Part shown: one piece after another, positions 12,006 to 20,858 of the stretch
Numbering within the stretch: position 1 is the first letter of the stretch
How the letters are laid out: each line of letters begins with the position of its first letter
DNA from: Candidatus Omnitrophota bacterium
Lineage (GTDB): Bacteria > Omnitrophota > Omnitrophia > Omnitrophales > Aquincolibacteriaceae
DNA length: 43,572 bases
Reading direction: 5' to 3'
Assembly: GCA_023247035.1 (NCBI GenBank)
Contig: JAHFHG010000014.1
Coordinates: 1 to 43,572, forward strand
Made by a program: the position numbers and the translations under genes
Notes under the pieces: generated by a model
Seen by the model: only the letters and a program-made list of their open reading frames with translations
The model's database searches: none
Told to the model about the DNA's origin: nothing

Positions 12006-12459
12006 TCAAATAAAATACATGGCATTCAAAGATAATTCCCTTGCCCGCTCAACCTTATCATTCAAACTCGTTCCGTCCAAAATTTTCGCGGTCGCTTCCC
12101 TCACCTCTTTCATGACCATTCGCAATGAGCAGGTATTTTCATCTTCACATTCTTCGCAGCGCTGGTAAGCCGTCTGGCTGATGCAAGGCAAAGGCGCAAG
12201 AGGCCCTTCCAAAATTCTTATGACGCTGCCCAGTATAATTTTTTCCGGAGATTTCGCTAAGTAATAGCCTCCGCCCTTGCCCCTTTTGCTATGCAGGATT
12301 CCTTTATTCTTCAGTTCCAGCAAAATAGCTTCTAAAAATTTTTTAGGGACGCGGCCCCGTTTGGCCAAATCCGCAATTAAGAAGCGGCGCCCGCCTTTGA
12401 TAGTCCTCAGTCATTTTTGTTAAGGCAATTAAAGCGTATTTTATTTTTTTGGATATCAT
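12006..12459 (-). pseudogene. Rrf2-family transcriptional regulator with a frameshift
   Basis: The reading frame 12006-12368 encodes the latter part of an Rrf2 regulator: winged-helix text KRGRVPKKFLEAILLELKNK, GILHSKRGKGGGYYLAKSPE, then a cysteine cluster (PCISQTAYQRCEECEDENTC) that could hold an Fe-S cluster as in IscR/NsrR. The proper N-terminus, MISKKIKYALIALTKMTEDY, is present in another frame starting at ATG 12459. The two frames join exactly if one A is removed from the run read as CAAAGG near 12395-12397, giving Q-GGRRFLIADLAKRG, the standard family sequence. So this is a single-base frameshift: real mutation, or a sequence error. It lies directly upstream of cysTWA, and Rrf2 proteins such as CymR control sulfur genes, so it may be the local regulator. 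Confidence 0.8.
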
Positions 12460-12639
12460 AGTCCAGAAACCTATAGAATTACTGGATAAATAACACAACT
12501 TCTTTAAAATAGGAAGGTTAAATTTAAGCTAGAGATAGCGCTCCGAGACAGGGAATGAGGATCTTCTCTTCTTTCCAATTAAACCTTTTTGCATTTCTGG
12601 CGTCTAATAGGGTGAAATCAAAAAAGGAGGCAACACCTC

Positions 12640-13107
12640 ATGAATGACGAAACAATGTACCGAAAAAACAAAAGCAGTGAGGTAAAAAAGATCGCGGGGT
12701 GGATTGTTGCTTTGCTGGTCGTGTTCCAGGGAGCAACCCTTCTCTATGCGGAAGATGAACAGAAGCAAGGCGACGCAGCAGCGCAAGTCTTGCCAGGGAA
12801 AGTAATCAACGAAAATGTAACGGAGGATGCTTCGGGCATCCATAGCCAAGCTCATCCTTATTCACGCAAAGAGAAGGTTGAGAAATGGCTGGAGGCGCAT
12901 CCGAAAGCAAAAAAACGGATCAACCGGAATCAAGACGGGACGGTAGATAAAAAGGAATCGAAGCACGCCCGCCAATTGCGGAGACATCATCACCGCCAGC
13001 GGAGAGATTATGACAACAATCCTCCCGGGGCATTGGGCGGGCCGGGCGCGAGTCCGAATAGGAGAGGCGGTAGATTCGGAAAAGCAAGAGGATGGCGCAG
13101 ACGATAA
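12640..13107 (+). CDS. Small secreted basic protein with an EF-hand-like loop
   Basis: 155 aa. A strong ribosome binding site (AAAGGAGG) lies 8 nt before the ATG. Residues about 17-37 form a signal peptide or membrane anchor (IAGWIVALLVVFQGATLLYA). The middle contains a 12-residue loop N95-x-N97-x-D99-G-x-V-D103-x-x-E106 that matches the EF-hand calcium loop except Asn at position 1. The tail is extremely basic, rich in His, Arg and Gly (LRRHHHRQRR, then a GGRFGKARGWRRR end). I do not recognise the protein. It is transcribed alone, divergent from the Rrf2 gene, and ends at a good terminator. A role in binding metal, polyanion or cell surface would fit the composition but is inference. Confidence 0.7.
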   Translation: MNDETMYRKNKSSEVKKIAGWIVALLVVFQGATLLYAEDEQKQGDAAAQVLPGKVINENVTEDASGIHSQAHPYSRKEKVEKWLEAHPKAKKRINRNQDGTVDKKESKHARQLRRHHHRQRRDYDNNPPGALGGPGASPNRRGGRFGKARGWRRR

Positions 13108-13136
13108 AAACGCCTCCTCTTCCGTTCTCACCCCAG

Positions 13137-13173
13137 CGGCCTATTGCAGCATCTGCAATGGGCCGTTTTGTTT
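13137..13173 (+). terminator. Rho-independent terminator after the secreted protein gene
   Basis: Hairpin GCGGCCTATTGCAG / CTGCAATGGGCCG with a 3-4 nt loop and one mismatch, followed directly by TTTTGTTT. It lies 30 nt after the stop at 13107. Well-formed stem plus U-tract. Confidence 0.85.
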
Positions 13174-13302
13174 AATGGCAAGCAAATCTCAAAATCCAAA
13201 CAATCATGGTGACGCCGCCTCGATTTTCTCGTTTACAAACCGGCTAAAATAAAAATTACTTTACTTGGCTCTGGAAAAAGCCGATATGTTTTAAGCCATT
13301 CA

Positions 13303-16300
13303 ATGAAAACACGTTATATAAAAAGTACGGCACTTTTTACGGGGGTTTTTTTTCTAAATTCCTTGCTTTACCCGTCGTCCGCCCTGAGCTGGTCTTTTTC
13401 CCTCCCCAAACCTTTGCCGGGCGAGAATATGAGCATTCCTATTTCCGGAAGCACGGTAAGGATTAAAGGCCTGACCCATCAAGCCAATAAAGTGACGCTC
13501 AACGGGCGGGAGGTCAGGATTCAGCCGGACGGTTCTTTTGCGGAAGAAATCATAATCCCCATCGGGGAAACGGAACTCGCCGTTCAGGTGAGCGATCCGC
13601 AAGGAAAAATCCGCCAATACGCCAAAAAAATCAAGGCCAAAGAGAATAGTTTTTTCCTGGCCGGGATTGCGGACGGGACATTCAATTTTTCGGATTCCAG
13701 CCAGGGCTTCCGCCTCGAACGCGACGGCAATCACTATAAAAATGGGTTCGAACCGGACGGCAAAATCTCGTATTACCTGACCGGCAAACTCCAGGGAAAA
13801 TACCTTTTCAAATCTGCGCTCGATACCAAAAAATCCACGCAGGATAAACTTTTCACTTTTATCGATCCGGACAAGTACTACCCGATCTACGGAGATCATT
13901 CAACCGTGGTTTATGACGTCAACAGCCAAGGAAAATTTTACGGGCTTTTTGAATGGGATAAATCCGGAGCGGTTTGGGGGAATTATCAAACGCAAATCGG
14001 CGAAGATGAATCCCAGCTTCTGACTTACAACCGCACACTCTACGGGGCCAAGGTCCATTTGGAAACTCCCAAGCGGACAGTTTATGGAGATCCGGTGGCC
14101 AAGGCTACGGCCTTTATCGCGGAGGCCAATCAGAGACAGGGCCACAGCGAGCTTCTGGCGACCGGCGGATCGCTCTATTATTTGAGGCACCGGAATCTCG
14201 TGGAAGGCAGCGAGCAGGTGCGTATTGAAGTTCGCGACAAAACATCCGGAAGGGTCATCAGTTCCACTCCGCAAGCTCAGGATACCGATTACGAAATCAA
14301 ATACGACGAAGGGCGGATTTTGTTTCGACGGCCCGTTTTTTCGATAGCGGCTTCAGGCACTCTTATCAGCGCCAGCGTTCTTGAAGGCAATCCTGTTTAT
14401 GTCGTGGCCAATTATGAATACGCAGCCCAGGAGACCTTCCCCTTTTTTCACGAGGATCTGGACAACCGCGCGGGCGGGCTGCGGATTTCCCGGCATCTCG
14501 GGGACCATCTTCGCGCAGGCTTGACTTATGTTCAGGAACAACGGGATGAAAAAAATCACCGGATGGTGGGCGGCGATACCACAGTCAAGATCGGCAATTT
14601 TACGAAAGTCACGGCTGAGATCGCCAAATCGGAAGCCCGGACGGCCAATTCCTATTCTTCCTACAACGGCGGATATGATTATGCGGAGGTCGTCACGGGA
14701 AATAATCTGGGCCAAGGTACGGCCAGCCGCATTGAGGCCAACACCTCGATTGGGGAATATTTTGGAAAGGAAAAGGGATACCTCGATCTTTCCGGTTACT
14801 GGCTGCGGGTCGACCACAATTATGCGGCCACGGATTCGCTTTTCGAAGCCGGCAGCCGGAAATACGGGCTGGATCTTTCGCATCAGCTCGGCAAATCCGA
14901 TAAGATCAAGTTCCGGTACGAAAAAGGGGAAATCGAGAAAAACGGGAACAATCCTGTTGTCAAAAACCAACTGCAGGCCAAGAGCCTGGAAAATTTCACG
15001 GCGCAGTGGAGCCGGCTTTGGAATAAATTCACGTTTACCACGGAATACCTTTATCGGGATGAGCGTGAATCGTTAAGCCGGATCCGCGACACCGGCAAGG
15101 GGCACGTGGTGGGGCATTTGATCGGGCACAGAATTTTGTATGATCTCAATGAGAAAACCGCTCTTTCCCTTGGACAGCAGCTCGGAATCACCGACTTGAA
15201 CGACTCCTTCACGACTTTGGGGATAAGAAGAAAAATCAGCGACAGCGTTTTTGTCCACGCTCAAGTCGGCGCCGGGCCCATGGGAAATTCAGTTCTCGCG
15301 GGCTTCGAAAAAGTCGTGGATTCAAAAAACAGCCGCTATATGAATTACACGCTCAGCCGCTCGGAGATCGACGGCCGGACTTCGATCACCTCTTTCGGCT
15401 CGAATACCGCCATTTCCGAGACCGCGACTTTACGCCGCGAGCGGCAGTTTGTCACAAGCGATGAGCGGGGCGTGTATGCCGGCAATCTTATCGGCTACGA
15501 AAATCAAATCACGCCTGAGCTTGCTTTCGATGCGACGTATCAGAGAAGGGACGAGAAGCAGCATCCTTTTACGATCACGGATTCCGAAGCGCGCGACGCC
15601 ACCACCGCAAGGATTTCCTATATCAAGCCGGACCGGTATAAAATTTTTTCCAGGGCCGAGCACCGCTTGAATACCGATAATTTATGGCAGATCGTCCTGG
15701 ACAATCAGGGGGAAGTCAAACTCACCCAGGATTTGTTTCTGTTCGGCGAATACGAATATTCCAAATTCCGCAAGGATCTTTCCCGGATTGATAAAAAGCA
15801 GGTCGGCCTCGCCTTCCGCCCCGTGAATTTCGACTGGTTTAACGCCCTGGCTAAATATATCCGTTTTGACGACGACCGGCCCCGGAACCTGACCAGCGCG
15901 GACGGCGGATTCACCCAAATGCAATCCCAAAGCGACCTGATTGCCGGCGAGTATGCCCTGGATTTGCCTTTCCGGTTTCAATTTGTCCAGAAATTAGCCT
16001 ATAAAGATCAGGAAATTTTGGAGGCTAATACTACGAATACGATCCAAACTCCAAGAAACAACAAGGCCTTTCTGTGGATTCACAGGCTCAATTATCATCT
16101 GACCCGCCGAATTGACGTCGCCGCCGAATACCGTCACCTGCGGCAGCGCGGTTCCGCTCCCAATAATAAGGAAGCAGGCATTCTTCTGGAGGTGAGCTGC
16201 CAAATTATAAAAAATATTGCCCTCGGGCTGGGTTTTAACTTTACTTCTTTCACGGATAATCTGCTGGCCCAAGGCGATCTCACGAAGGATCACTCGAGTG

Positions 16301-16338
16301 GAAAAGGCTTTTTCCTCAGACTCCAAGGGAAATATTAA
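13303..16338 (+). CDS. Large outer-membrane beta-barrel protein with N-terminal Ig-like domain
   Basis: 1011 aa. Signal peptide at residues about 1-29 (LFTGVFFLNSLLYPSSALS). Residues about 45-110 look like a small Ig-like domain (KVTLNGREVRIQPDGSF, then ELAVQVSDPQG). A conserved-looking segment DPDKYYPIYGDHSTVVYDV and GKFYGLFEWDKSGAVWG follows. The remaining 700 or so residues alternate polar and hydrophobic/aromatic residues in many short strands, as in a transmembrane barrel, and the chain ends in an aromatic residue (LRLQGKY), the usual outer-membrane insertion signal. No TonB box or plug was seen. The next gene starts 8 nt after the stop and encodes a secreted propeller protein, so the two likely form one unit. 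Function unknown; surface display or secretion of the partner is an inference. Confidence 0.75.
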   Translation: MKTRYIKSTALFTGVFFLNSLLYPSSALSWSFSLPKPLPGENMSIPISGSTVRIKGLTHQANKVTLNGREVRIQPDGSFAEEIIIPIGETELAVQVSDPQGKIRQYAKKIKAKENSFFLAGIADGTFNFSDSSQGFRLERDGNHYKNGFEPDGKISYYLTGKLQGKYLFKSALDTKKSTQDKLFTFIDPDKYYPIYGDHSTVVYDVNSQGKFYGLFEWDKSGAVWGNYQTQIGEDESQLLTYNRTLYGAKVHLETPKRTVYGDPVAKATAFIAEANQRQGHSELLATGGSLYYLRHRNLVEGSEQVRIEVRDKTSGRVISSTPQAQDTDYEIKYDEGRILFRRPVFSIAASGTLISASVLEGNPVYVVANYEYAAQETFPFFHEDLDNRAGGLRISRHLGDHLRAGLTYVQEQRDEKNHRMVGGDTTVKIGNFTKVTAEIAKSEARTANSYSSYNGGYDYAEVVTGNNLGQGTASRIEANTSIGEYFGKEKGYLDLSGYWLRVDHNYAATDSLFEAGSRKYGLDLSHQLGKSDKIKFRYEKGEIEKNGNNPVVKNQLQAKSLENFTAQWSRLWNKFTFTTEYLYRDERESLSRIRDTGKGHVVGHLIGHRILYDLNEKTALSLGQQLGITDLNDSFTTLGIRRKISDSVFVHAQVGAGPMGNSVLAGFEKVVDSKNSRYMNYTLSRSEIDGRTSITSFGSNTAISETATLRRERQFVTSDERGVYAGNLIGYENQITPELAFDATYQRRDEKQHPFTITDSEARDATTARISYIKPDRYKIFSRAEHRLNTDNLWQIVLDNQGEVKLTQDLFLFGEYEYSKFRKDLSRIDKKQVGLAFRPVNFDWFNALAKYIRFDDDRPRNLTSADGGFTQMQSQSDLIAGEYALDLPFRFQFVQKLAYKDQEILEANTTNTIQTPRNNKAFLWIHRLNYHLTRRIDVAAEYRHLRQRGSAPNNKEAGILLEVSCQIIKNIALGLGFNFTSFTDNLLAQGDLTKDHSSGKGFFLRLQGKY

Positions 16339-16345
16339 TTCTCAG

Positions 16346-18223
16346 ATGCCGGCTTGTTCTTGTAAGTTTTTTCGTTTGGCCGCAGCTCTTTTTTTCGCTG
16401 TCTCGCTATCCTTTTCTCCCCTTTCCGCTTTCGCTGAACTGCGAAATGGAATGGACGCCGATGTCGTCATCGGCCAGCCGAATTTTGTCACCAATTCTCC
16501 CGGGACGACTCAAAGCAAGACGGACACGCTCCAGGGCGTGGCGACCGACGGAAAGCGGCTTATTATCGCCGACAACACGAACAACCGCGAGCTGCTATTT
16601 AATACGATTCCGAAAAATTCTTCCGCACCGGCGGATATCGTGATCGGGCAAACTAATTTTTCTTCCAACGGCGCCGGAACCGGAGCCGCCCAACTCAATT
16701 CTCCCCGCCTTGCCTATATCGACGGCAAAAGGCTTATCATTCCCGACTTCACCAACAACCGTGTTTTGATCTGGAATACAATCCCTGCCGTCAACGGGGT
16801 TCAAGCCGATATTGCTGTGGGACAGCCTGATCTTTCAACAACCGCAGCCGGCGCCGGACTCGCCAATTTGTCGGGCCCTATTGCAGTCGCTTCAGACGGC
16901 AGGCGGCTTTTTGTGGCGGATGCCTTGAATTTCCGCATCCTGATCTGGAATTCTATTCCGGCCACAAATGGAGTTCCTGCGAATGTGCTGCTGGGAGAAA
17001 CGGGCGTGGCGGGCCAAGGTCCGGTTCGGTTTGCTTTGCCCGTCGCCGTTTTTTTTGACGGAAAGAATCTTTTTGTCTCGGATTTCAACAACAACAGAAT
17101 TTTGATTTGGAAATCACTGCCGGCGCAAAATCAAACCCCTGCCGATATTGTCCTCGGCCAGCCTGATTTTAACGGTTCGGCCGCCGGCACCTCAGCCCGT
17201 CACTTGTCGACGCCGGGCCAGATTTTTTCAGACGGCCGAAGTCTTTATGTCGCCGATCTCGGCAATAACCGTGTTCTGATCTGGAAAAAAATTCCGGAAT
17301 CGAATTTCGCGCCGGCCGATATCGTGCTCGGCCAGCCGGATTTTACGACCGGCACTGCGGGGCTCGGCCGCAATAAAATGGATGCGCCTACGTCGGTCGC
17401 CTCCGACGGCCAAAGGCTTTTTGTCGCCGAACAGAACAATCGGCGGCTTTTAATTTTTAATTTAGGCTCCGGTTCGGAAACAAAATTAGGCCCGCATTTT
17501 GAACAGGGCAAGAGCGTCGTAGGAAAAGTATTTGAAGACCGTGACGGAGACGGGTGGCAGGACAAGGACGAGAACGGAATCGACGGCGTGAGGATATTCT
17601 CGGATACGGGTATTTATGCGATCACCGACGAAGACGGAAAGTATCACTTCCCTTTTATTGAAACCGGCCAGCGCGTGCTGAAGGTTGACGAAAATACCTT
17701 GGGAGAAGGCGCCGTCCTCACCACCGAATCCCCCAGGAAAATCGTGGTCACGAAGGGAATGCTGACGAAAGTAAGTTTCGGGGTCCGGCTGCCTGATTAT
17801 AAATCATTCTTGCCTCAGGCGGCGGGCGGAAAAAAAGATAAAGACGCCCCCTTGCTGAAAATCGCCGTGTCTCAGGACGCCTCTGCTTTAAAGCCGAGGC
17901 TGTCGATCTCGGCGGAGCAGAAAAAAGAAAAGGCGCAGGCCGCCGATAGAAAAATTATCTTTACGATCGACTGCAATTATTTTCTGCTTATTCATCGGGC
18001 GGAACTAAAGTTATACGATGGCAATAAAAAACCGGTCCAAACGATCAATCTGCCGAGCCCGCTGCCTTTGAGATACGAGATGCCGCTTCCGCTGGGACGA
18101 TCCGCGGCGCGGTTGTGGAAGGATAAAGAAACGCGGGAAGACGTTTTTTATTATCAGCTTTCCGTCTTTGACAAGCGCGGCCGTGAGGACAGGACCGGCA
18201 TCGGCAGGATATCCTTACAATAA
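16346..18223 (+). CDS. Secreted six-repeat propeller protein with SdrD-like B domain
   Basis: 625 aa from ATG 16346. Signal peptide ends at AFA-EL (about residue 30). Six repeats of about 55-60 aa follow, each opening with A-D-I-V-hGQ-pdF and closing with NNRVLIWNxIP; this NHL-like pattern suggests a six-bladed beta-propeller. Next comes a domain of the SdrD/Cna-B type (GKVFEDRDGDGWQDKDENG, then DEDGKYHF), which normally binds calcium and acts as a rigid stalk. The C-terminal 130 residues look like a further beta-rich domain. It follows the barrel gene by 7 nt. Likely exported to the periplasm or surface; ligand unknown. In-frame sequence upstream of the chosen start overlaps the barrel gene and lacks a signal peptide. 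Confidence 0.75.
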   Translation: MPACSCKFFRLAAALFFAVSLSFSPLSAFAELRNGMDADVVIGQPNFVTNSPGTTQSKTDTLQGVATDGKRLIIADNTNNRELLFNTIPKNSSAPADIVIGQTNFSSNGAGTGAAQLNSPRLAYIDGKRLIIPDFTNNRVLIWNTIPAVNGVQADIAVGQPDLSTTAAGAGLANLSGPIAVASDGRRLFVADALNFRILIWNSIPATNGVPANVLLGETGVAGQGPVRFALPVAVFFDGKNLFVSDFNNNRILIWKSLPAQNQTPADIVLGQPDFNGSAAGTSARHLSTPGQIFSDGRSLYVADLGNNRVLIWKKIPESNFAPADIVLGQPDFTTGTAGLGRNKMDAPTSVASDGQRLFVAEQNNRRLLIFNLGSGSETKLGPHFEQGKSVVGKVFEDRDGDGWQDKDENGIDGVRIFSDTGIYAITDEDGKYHFPFIETGQRVLKVDENTLGEGAVLTTESPRKIVVTKGMLTKVSFGVRLPDYKSFLPQAAGGKKDKDAPLLKIAVSQDASALKPRLSISAEQKKEKAQAADRKIIFTIDCNYFLLIHRAELKLYDGNKKPVQTINLPSPLPLRYEMPLPLGRSAARLWKDKETREDVFYYQLSVFDKRGREDRTGIGRISLQ

Positions 18224-18229
18224 AATTGT

Positions 18230-18274
18230 TACCTTCCGCTCCCTGACCTGCCCAGGCCAGAGAGCGCGAAGGTT
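18230..18274. terminator. Bidirectional terminator-like hairpin between convergent genes
   Basis: Long interrupted stem: TACCTTC-CGCTC-CTG-CCTG pairs with CAGG-CAG-GAGCG-GAAGGTA. It sits just after the stop of the propeller gene (+) and just before the stop of the DUF378 gene (-), so it can serve both transcripts. No long U-tract on either side. Confidence 0.6.
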
Positions 18275-18290
18275 AGAGTTGCCGTCTAAA

Positions 18291-18518
18291 TCAGGCGCAG
18301 CTCTTCTTGCAGCCCGGACATAATCCAAGGCAGCTGGCCAAAAGGACCAGCCCTGAAACACCGACCCCAACATAGACCATCCGCGTTAATGACGTTCCCA
18401 ATCCAAAAACTTTTTCGACCAAATTGATTCCCGCCGCTCCCACCAGGCCCCAATTTAAAGCGCCGATAATCGCAATCAATCCGAAAATGTTGCAAAGAAA
18501 GCAAGCTTTTTTGAGCAT
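18291..18518 (-). CDS. DUF378 family small membrane protein
   Basis: 75 aa. The sequence GLIAIIGALNWGLVGAAGINLVE followed by LTRMVYVGVGVSGL is the typical two-helix pattern of DUF378 (YuzA-like) inner-membrane proteins of unknown function. Unusually, cysteines are added at both ends (CFLCN at the N-terminus; CLGLCPGCKKSC at the C-terminus), which might bind metal. Good ribosome binding site (AGGAGGGGAT-ATG). It appears to be transcribed alone. Confidence 0.85.
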   Translation of the reverse strand: MLKKACFLCNIFGLIAIIGALNWGLVGAAGINLVEKVFGLGTSLTRMVYVGVGVSGLVLLASCLGLCPGCKKSCA

Positions 18519-18600
18519 ATCCCCTCCTCAGGTTCGATGTTAAGGGCTCAGGGAGTTTGGCTCCCCTCCTCCCTCTAGAAAATTAAGGTCACCTTGCATC

Positions 18601-18621
18601 ATCCGCCAAAAACCGGCGGAT
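18601..18621 (-). terminator. Hairpin downstream of the histidine kinase gene
   Basis: Perfect 7-bp stem ATCCGCC / GGCGGAT with a 7-nt loop, 85 nt beyond the kinase stop codon and upstream of the DUF378 gene. No clear U-tract follows, so termination is only possible. The rest of the 18519-18705 gap shows nothing I can name. Confidence 0.35.
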
Positions 18622-18705
18622 CCTTAAACCGGCCCCTTGGAAAAAGCTCCTAAGGATTCAGCCGTCTAGATCATCGGCCAAAAGGAAACGGAAGTGTACC
18701 GGAGT

Positions 18706-20838
18706 TTACAATAACGAATTTGCAGCGGCGGCAGCGAATGGAGATTTCGTCTCGGGGGTCTTCAGAGGCAGCGTGATATAAAAAGTTGCCCCTTTTCCCG
18801 CCTGGCTTTCAACCCGGATATTGCCCTTGTGCTTCTTGACGATCCCGTAACAAAGACTAAGCCCCAGCCCCGTCCCCTTTCCAATCTCTTTGGTCGTAAA
18901 AAAAGGCTCAAAAATCTGATTGTAATTTTCAGAGGCAATGCCTATCCCGTTGTCTTGCAAAGCGATCAGGAGGGAATCTTTATCAGGTTTTACCGAAACG
19001 GCAATTTCGCGGCCGTGATCGAGGGGTTCAAGGGCGTCCCGCGCGTTTTGAAAAAGATTCGTGAAAAGCTCGCGCATTTGGTCATGATCAACTTTGATCT
19101 GGATAAGATTTTTCGGGTAATTCCTCCGGATATTGATTCCCATTCGCTCAAAATCAAGGCGAAAATTGGCGATCATTTCATCGATGACGATGCAAAGATT
19201 TATCGGCTCCAAATTCAGGGGGCGCCGGCGCGCGAAGGTTAAAAGATCCTGCGCAATGCGGTGGCAGTGGGCAGCTCGTTTTTCGACAATCTTGAGCGAA
19301 TCGGAGGTCTGCGAATCCCGGTTGCCCTCAAGCAAACGCCGGGCGTGGCGCAGGATAACGATCAAGGAACTGTTCATCTCGTGGCTCAGGCCGGCAATGA
19401 ACTGGCCGATCGAAGCCAGCTTTTCGGATTCCAGGAGTTTTTCCTCAAGACGCTTGCATTCCCGCATATCCAAAGCCACACAAACGTATCCTTCCGTCCG
19501 GCGGTTTCGATCCTTCAGCGGCGCGCCGAGGAAAAGAACGGGGATTTCCATCCTATTTCTCGCCCAGTAGATCATTTCGACAGCCTGGGGCGGCGTGCCT
19601 GCATTCTGTTCCGCAAGGCTTTGAAGAAGTTCCTCTTCCTGGCGTTTTCCAAGAAAAAATCTTGCGGGCTTGCCCAGCAATTCCTTTTCCTGATAACCCA
19701 AAAGCGCGCACATACTTTCGTTGGCCATTTCGATTTTTCCTTCGGGCGAAATGACGGTAACGCTGTTGAGCATACTTTTAAGGACATCCTGCACATAAGA
19801 TTTCGTGACGGTCGTGGCTTTGAGCGCTTCCGCCATTGTGTTAAAAGATCGGGCCAGGTCGCCGATTTCATCGCGTCTCGATACCTCAACGCGGGCGGAC
19901 AAGTCGCCCTCCGCGATTTTTTTGGATCCTTGGACGAGCGCTTGAATGGGGCGCGTAATCCTGTACGATAAAAGCAAGCCCGCAAAAAGAGCCGCCGCCA
20001 GGATGACCCCTGTGATCAAGAATAAACGCCGCTGGAGGATACGATAAAAGGCGCGTTCCTTGTCCAGAGAACGGGCCAGAATGTAACTGGTTTCTGATCC
20101 TTCGCTAAACGGCACCTTCACGTGCAAATAATCCTCTCCTTCGACAGACGTGAGCACCACCTTGCGGAAGGGCGCCGATCCATCTGAATAATACTTTTGC
20201 TTTAACCCTTCAAATAAGGCTGCGGAATCCGCCATTGCGACCCATTTCTCCCCGGCATTGACGGCCACACGCGCATTGGCCATTTGCTCAAAGGTTCGTA
20301 TCGCGTCCGCATTCAAGACAAAGCCGCTCACCAGAACGCCCACGATGCCGTCTTCAAAGGCCAGAGGACTTAAGACCAGCTGGAGGACGGCTTCTTGAGT
20401 CGGCCAAATCCCTTGGAAAGGGTTTCCTTTTAAGGCTTCGCCAATAGCCGGCGCTTGGGCCATTCCGGAATCAAAAAAAGATTTTTCTCCAGCGCCTCCC
20501 AGGGATTTTCCTGAAGGATCAAGGATGAAAGTGAAATCGCTCTGCAGGTTTCGCCTTATGCTTTCCGCAATATGCTCAATCAGCGCCGGATCCAGATCGG
20601 AGGTGATCGCAAGAGCTTTCAGAAAAGGCGCCTGAGCCAGGAGTTGATTATTCTTCAAGAGCGTGCTGAGACGGAAATGATGGAAACGTTCCAGAACTCC
20701 CGCGGCGGTTTCAATGTCCCGGCGAATTTTCTCTTCAACCGCCCGGCGCGTCGCCCAGTCGACAATCGACATCACGGAGACCAGCAGCGCGGTGACAAGG
20801 ATGAAAATGCCAACTGAAATCTTATGCCCCAAACGCAT
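18706..20838 (-). CDS. Membrane sensor histidine kinase (Cache-HAMP-PAS-HisKA-HATPase)
   Basis: 710 aa. TM1 at about 9-27; extracytoplasmic sensor at about 30-270, of Cache-like layout; TM2 at about 273-291 (LITGVILAAALFAGLLLSY); HAMP at about 292-345; PAS at about 350-465 (SVTVISPEGKIEMANESM); dimerisation domain with phospho-acceptor H486 (GLSHEMNSSL); and HATPase with N-box (NLFQNARDALE, N598), G1 (DNGIGI, about 629-634) and G2 (GKGTGLGLSLCYGIVKKHKG). All catalytic boxes are intact. Strong ribosome binding site (AGGAAGGAAC). It lies 20 nt after a small upstream gene, and no response regulator adjoins it. The signal sensed is unknown. Confidence 0.93.
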   Translation of the reverse strand: MRLGHKISVGIFILVTALLVSVMSIVDWATRRAVEEKIRRDIETAAGVLERFHHFRLSTLLKNNQLLAQAPFLKALAITSDLDPALIEHIAESIRRNLQSDFTFILDPSGKSLGGAGEKSFFDSGMAQAPAIGEALKGNPFQGIWPTQEAVLQLVLSPLAFEDGIVGVLVSGFVLNADAIRTFEQMANARVAVNAGEKWVAMADSAALFEGLKQKYYSDGSAPFRKVVLTSVEGEDYLHVKVPFSEGSETSYILARSLDKERAFYRILQRRLFLITGVILAAALFAGLLLSYRITRPIQALVQGSKKIAEGDLSARVEVSRRDEIGDLARSFNTMAEALKATTVTKSYVQDVLKSMLNSVTVISPEGKIEMANESMCALLGYQEKELLGKPARFFLGKRQEEELLQSLAEQNAGTPPQAVEMIYWARNRMEIPVLFLGAPLKDRNRRTEGYVCVALDMRECKRLEEKLLESEKLASIGQFIAGLSHEMNSSLIVILRHARRLLEGNRDSQTSDSLKIVEKRAAHCHRIAQDLLTFARRRPLNLEPINLCIVIDEMIANFRLDFERMGINIRRNYPKNLIQIKVDHDQMRELFTNLFQNARDALEPLDHGREIAVSVKPDKDSLLIALQDNGIGIASENYNQIFEPFFTTKEIGKGTGLGLSLCYGIVKKHKGNIRVESQAGKGATFYITLPLKTPETKSPFAAAAANSLL

Positions 20839-20858
20839 CGCTTGTTCCTTCCTAAGAT

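Noticed and set aside
12006-12368. Treating 12006-12368 as an intact short regulator
   Set aside because: It would lack the first winged-helix segment, which is present in the adjacent frame; a frameshift explains both frames better.
12454-12493. Inverted repeat TATCATAGTCCAG / CTGGATAAATAA as an Rrf2 operator
   Set aside because: Only the inner 5 bp (TCCAG/CTGGA) pair perfectly; overall agreement is about half, too weak to call an operator although the position is suitable.
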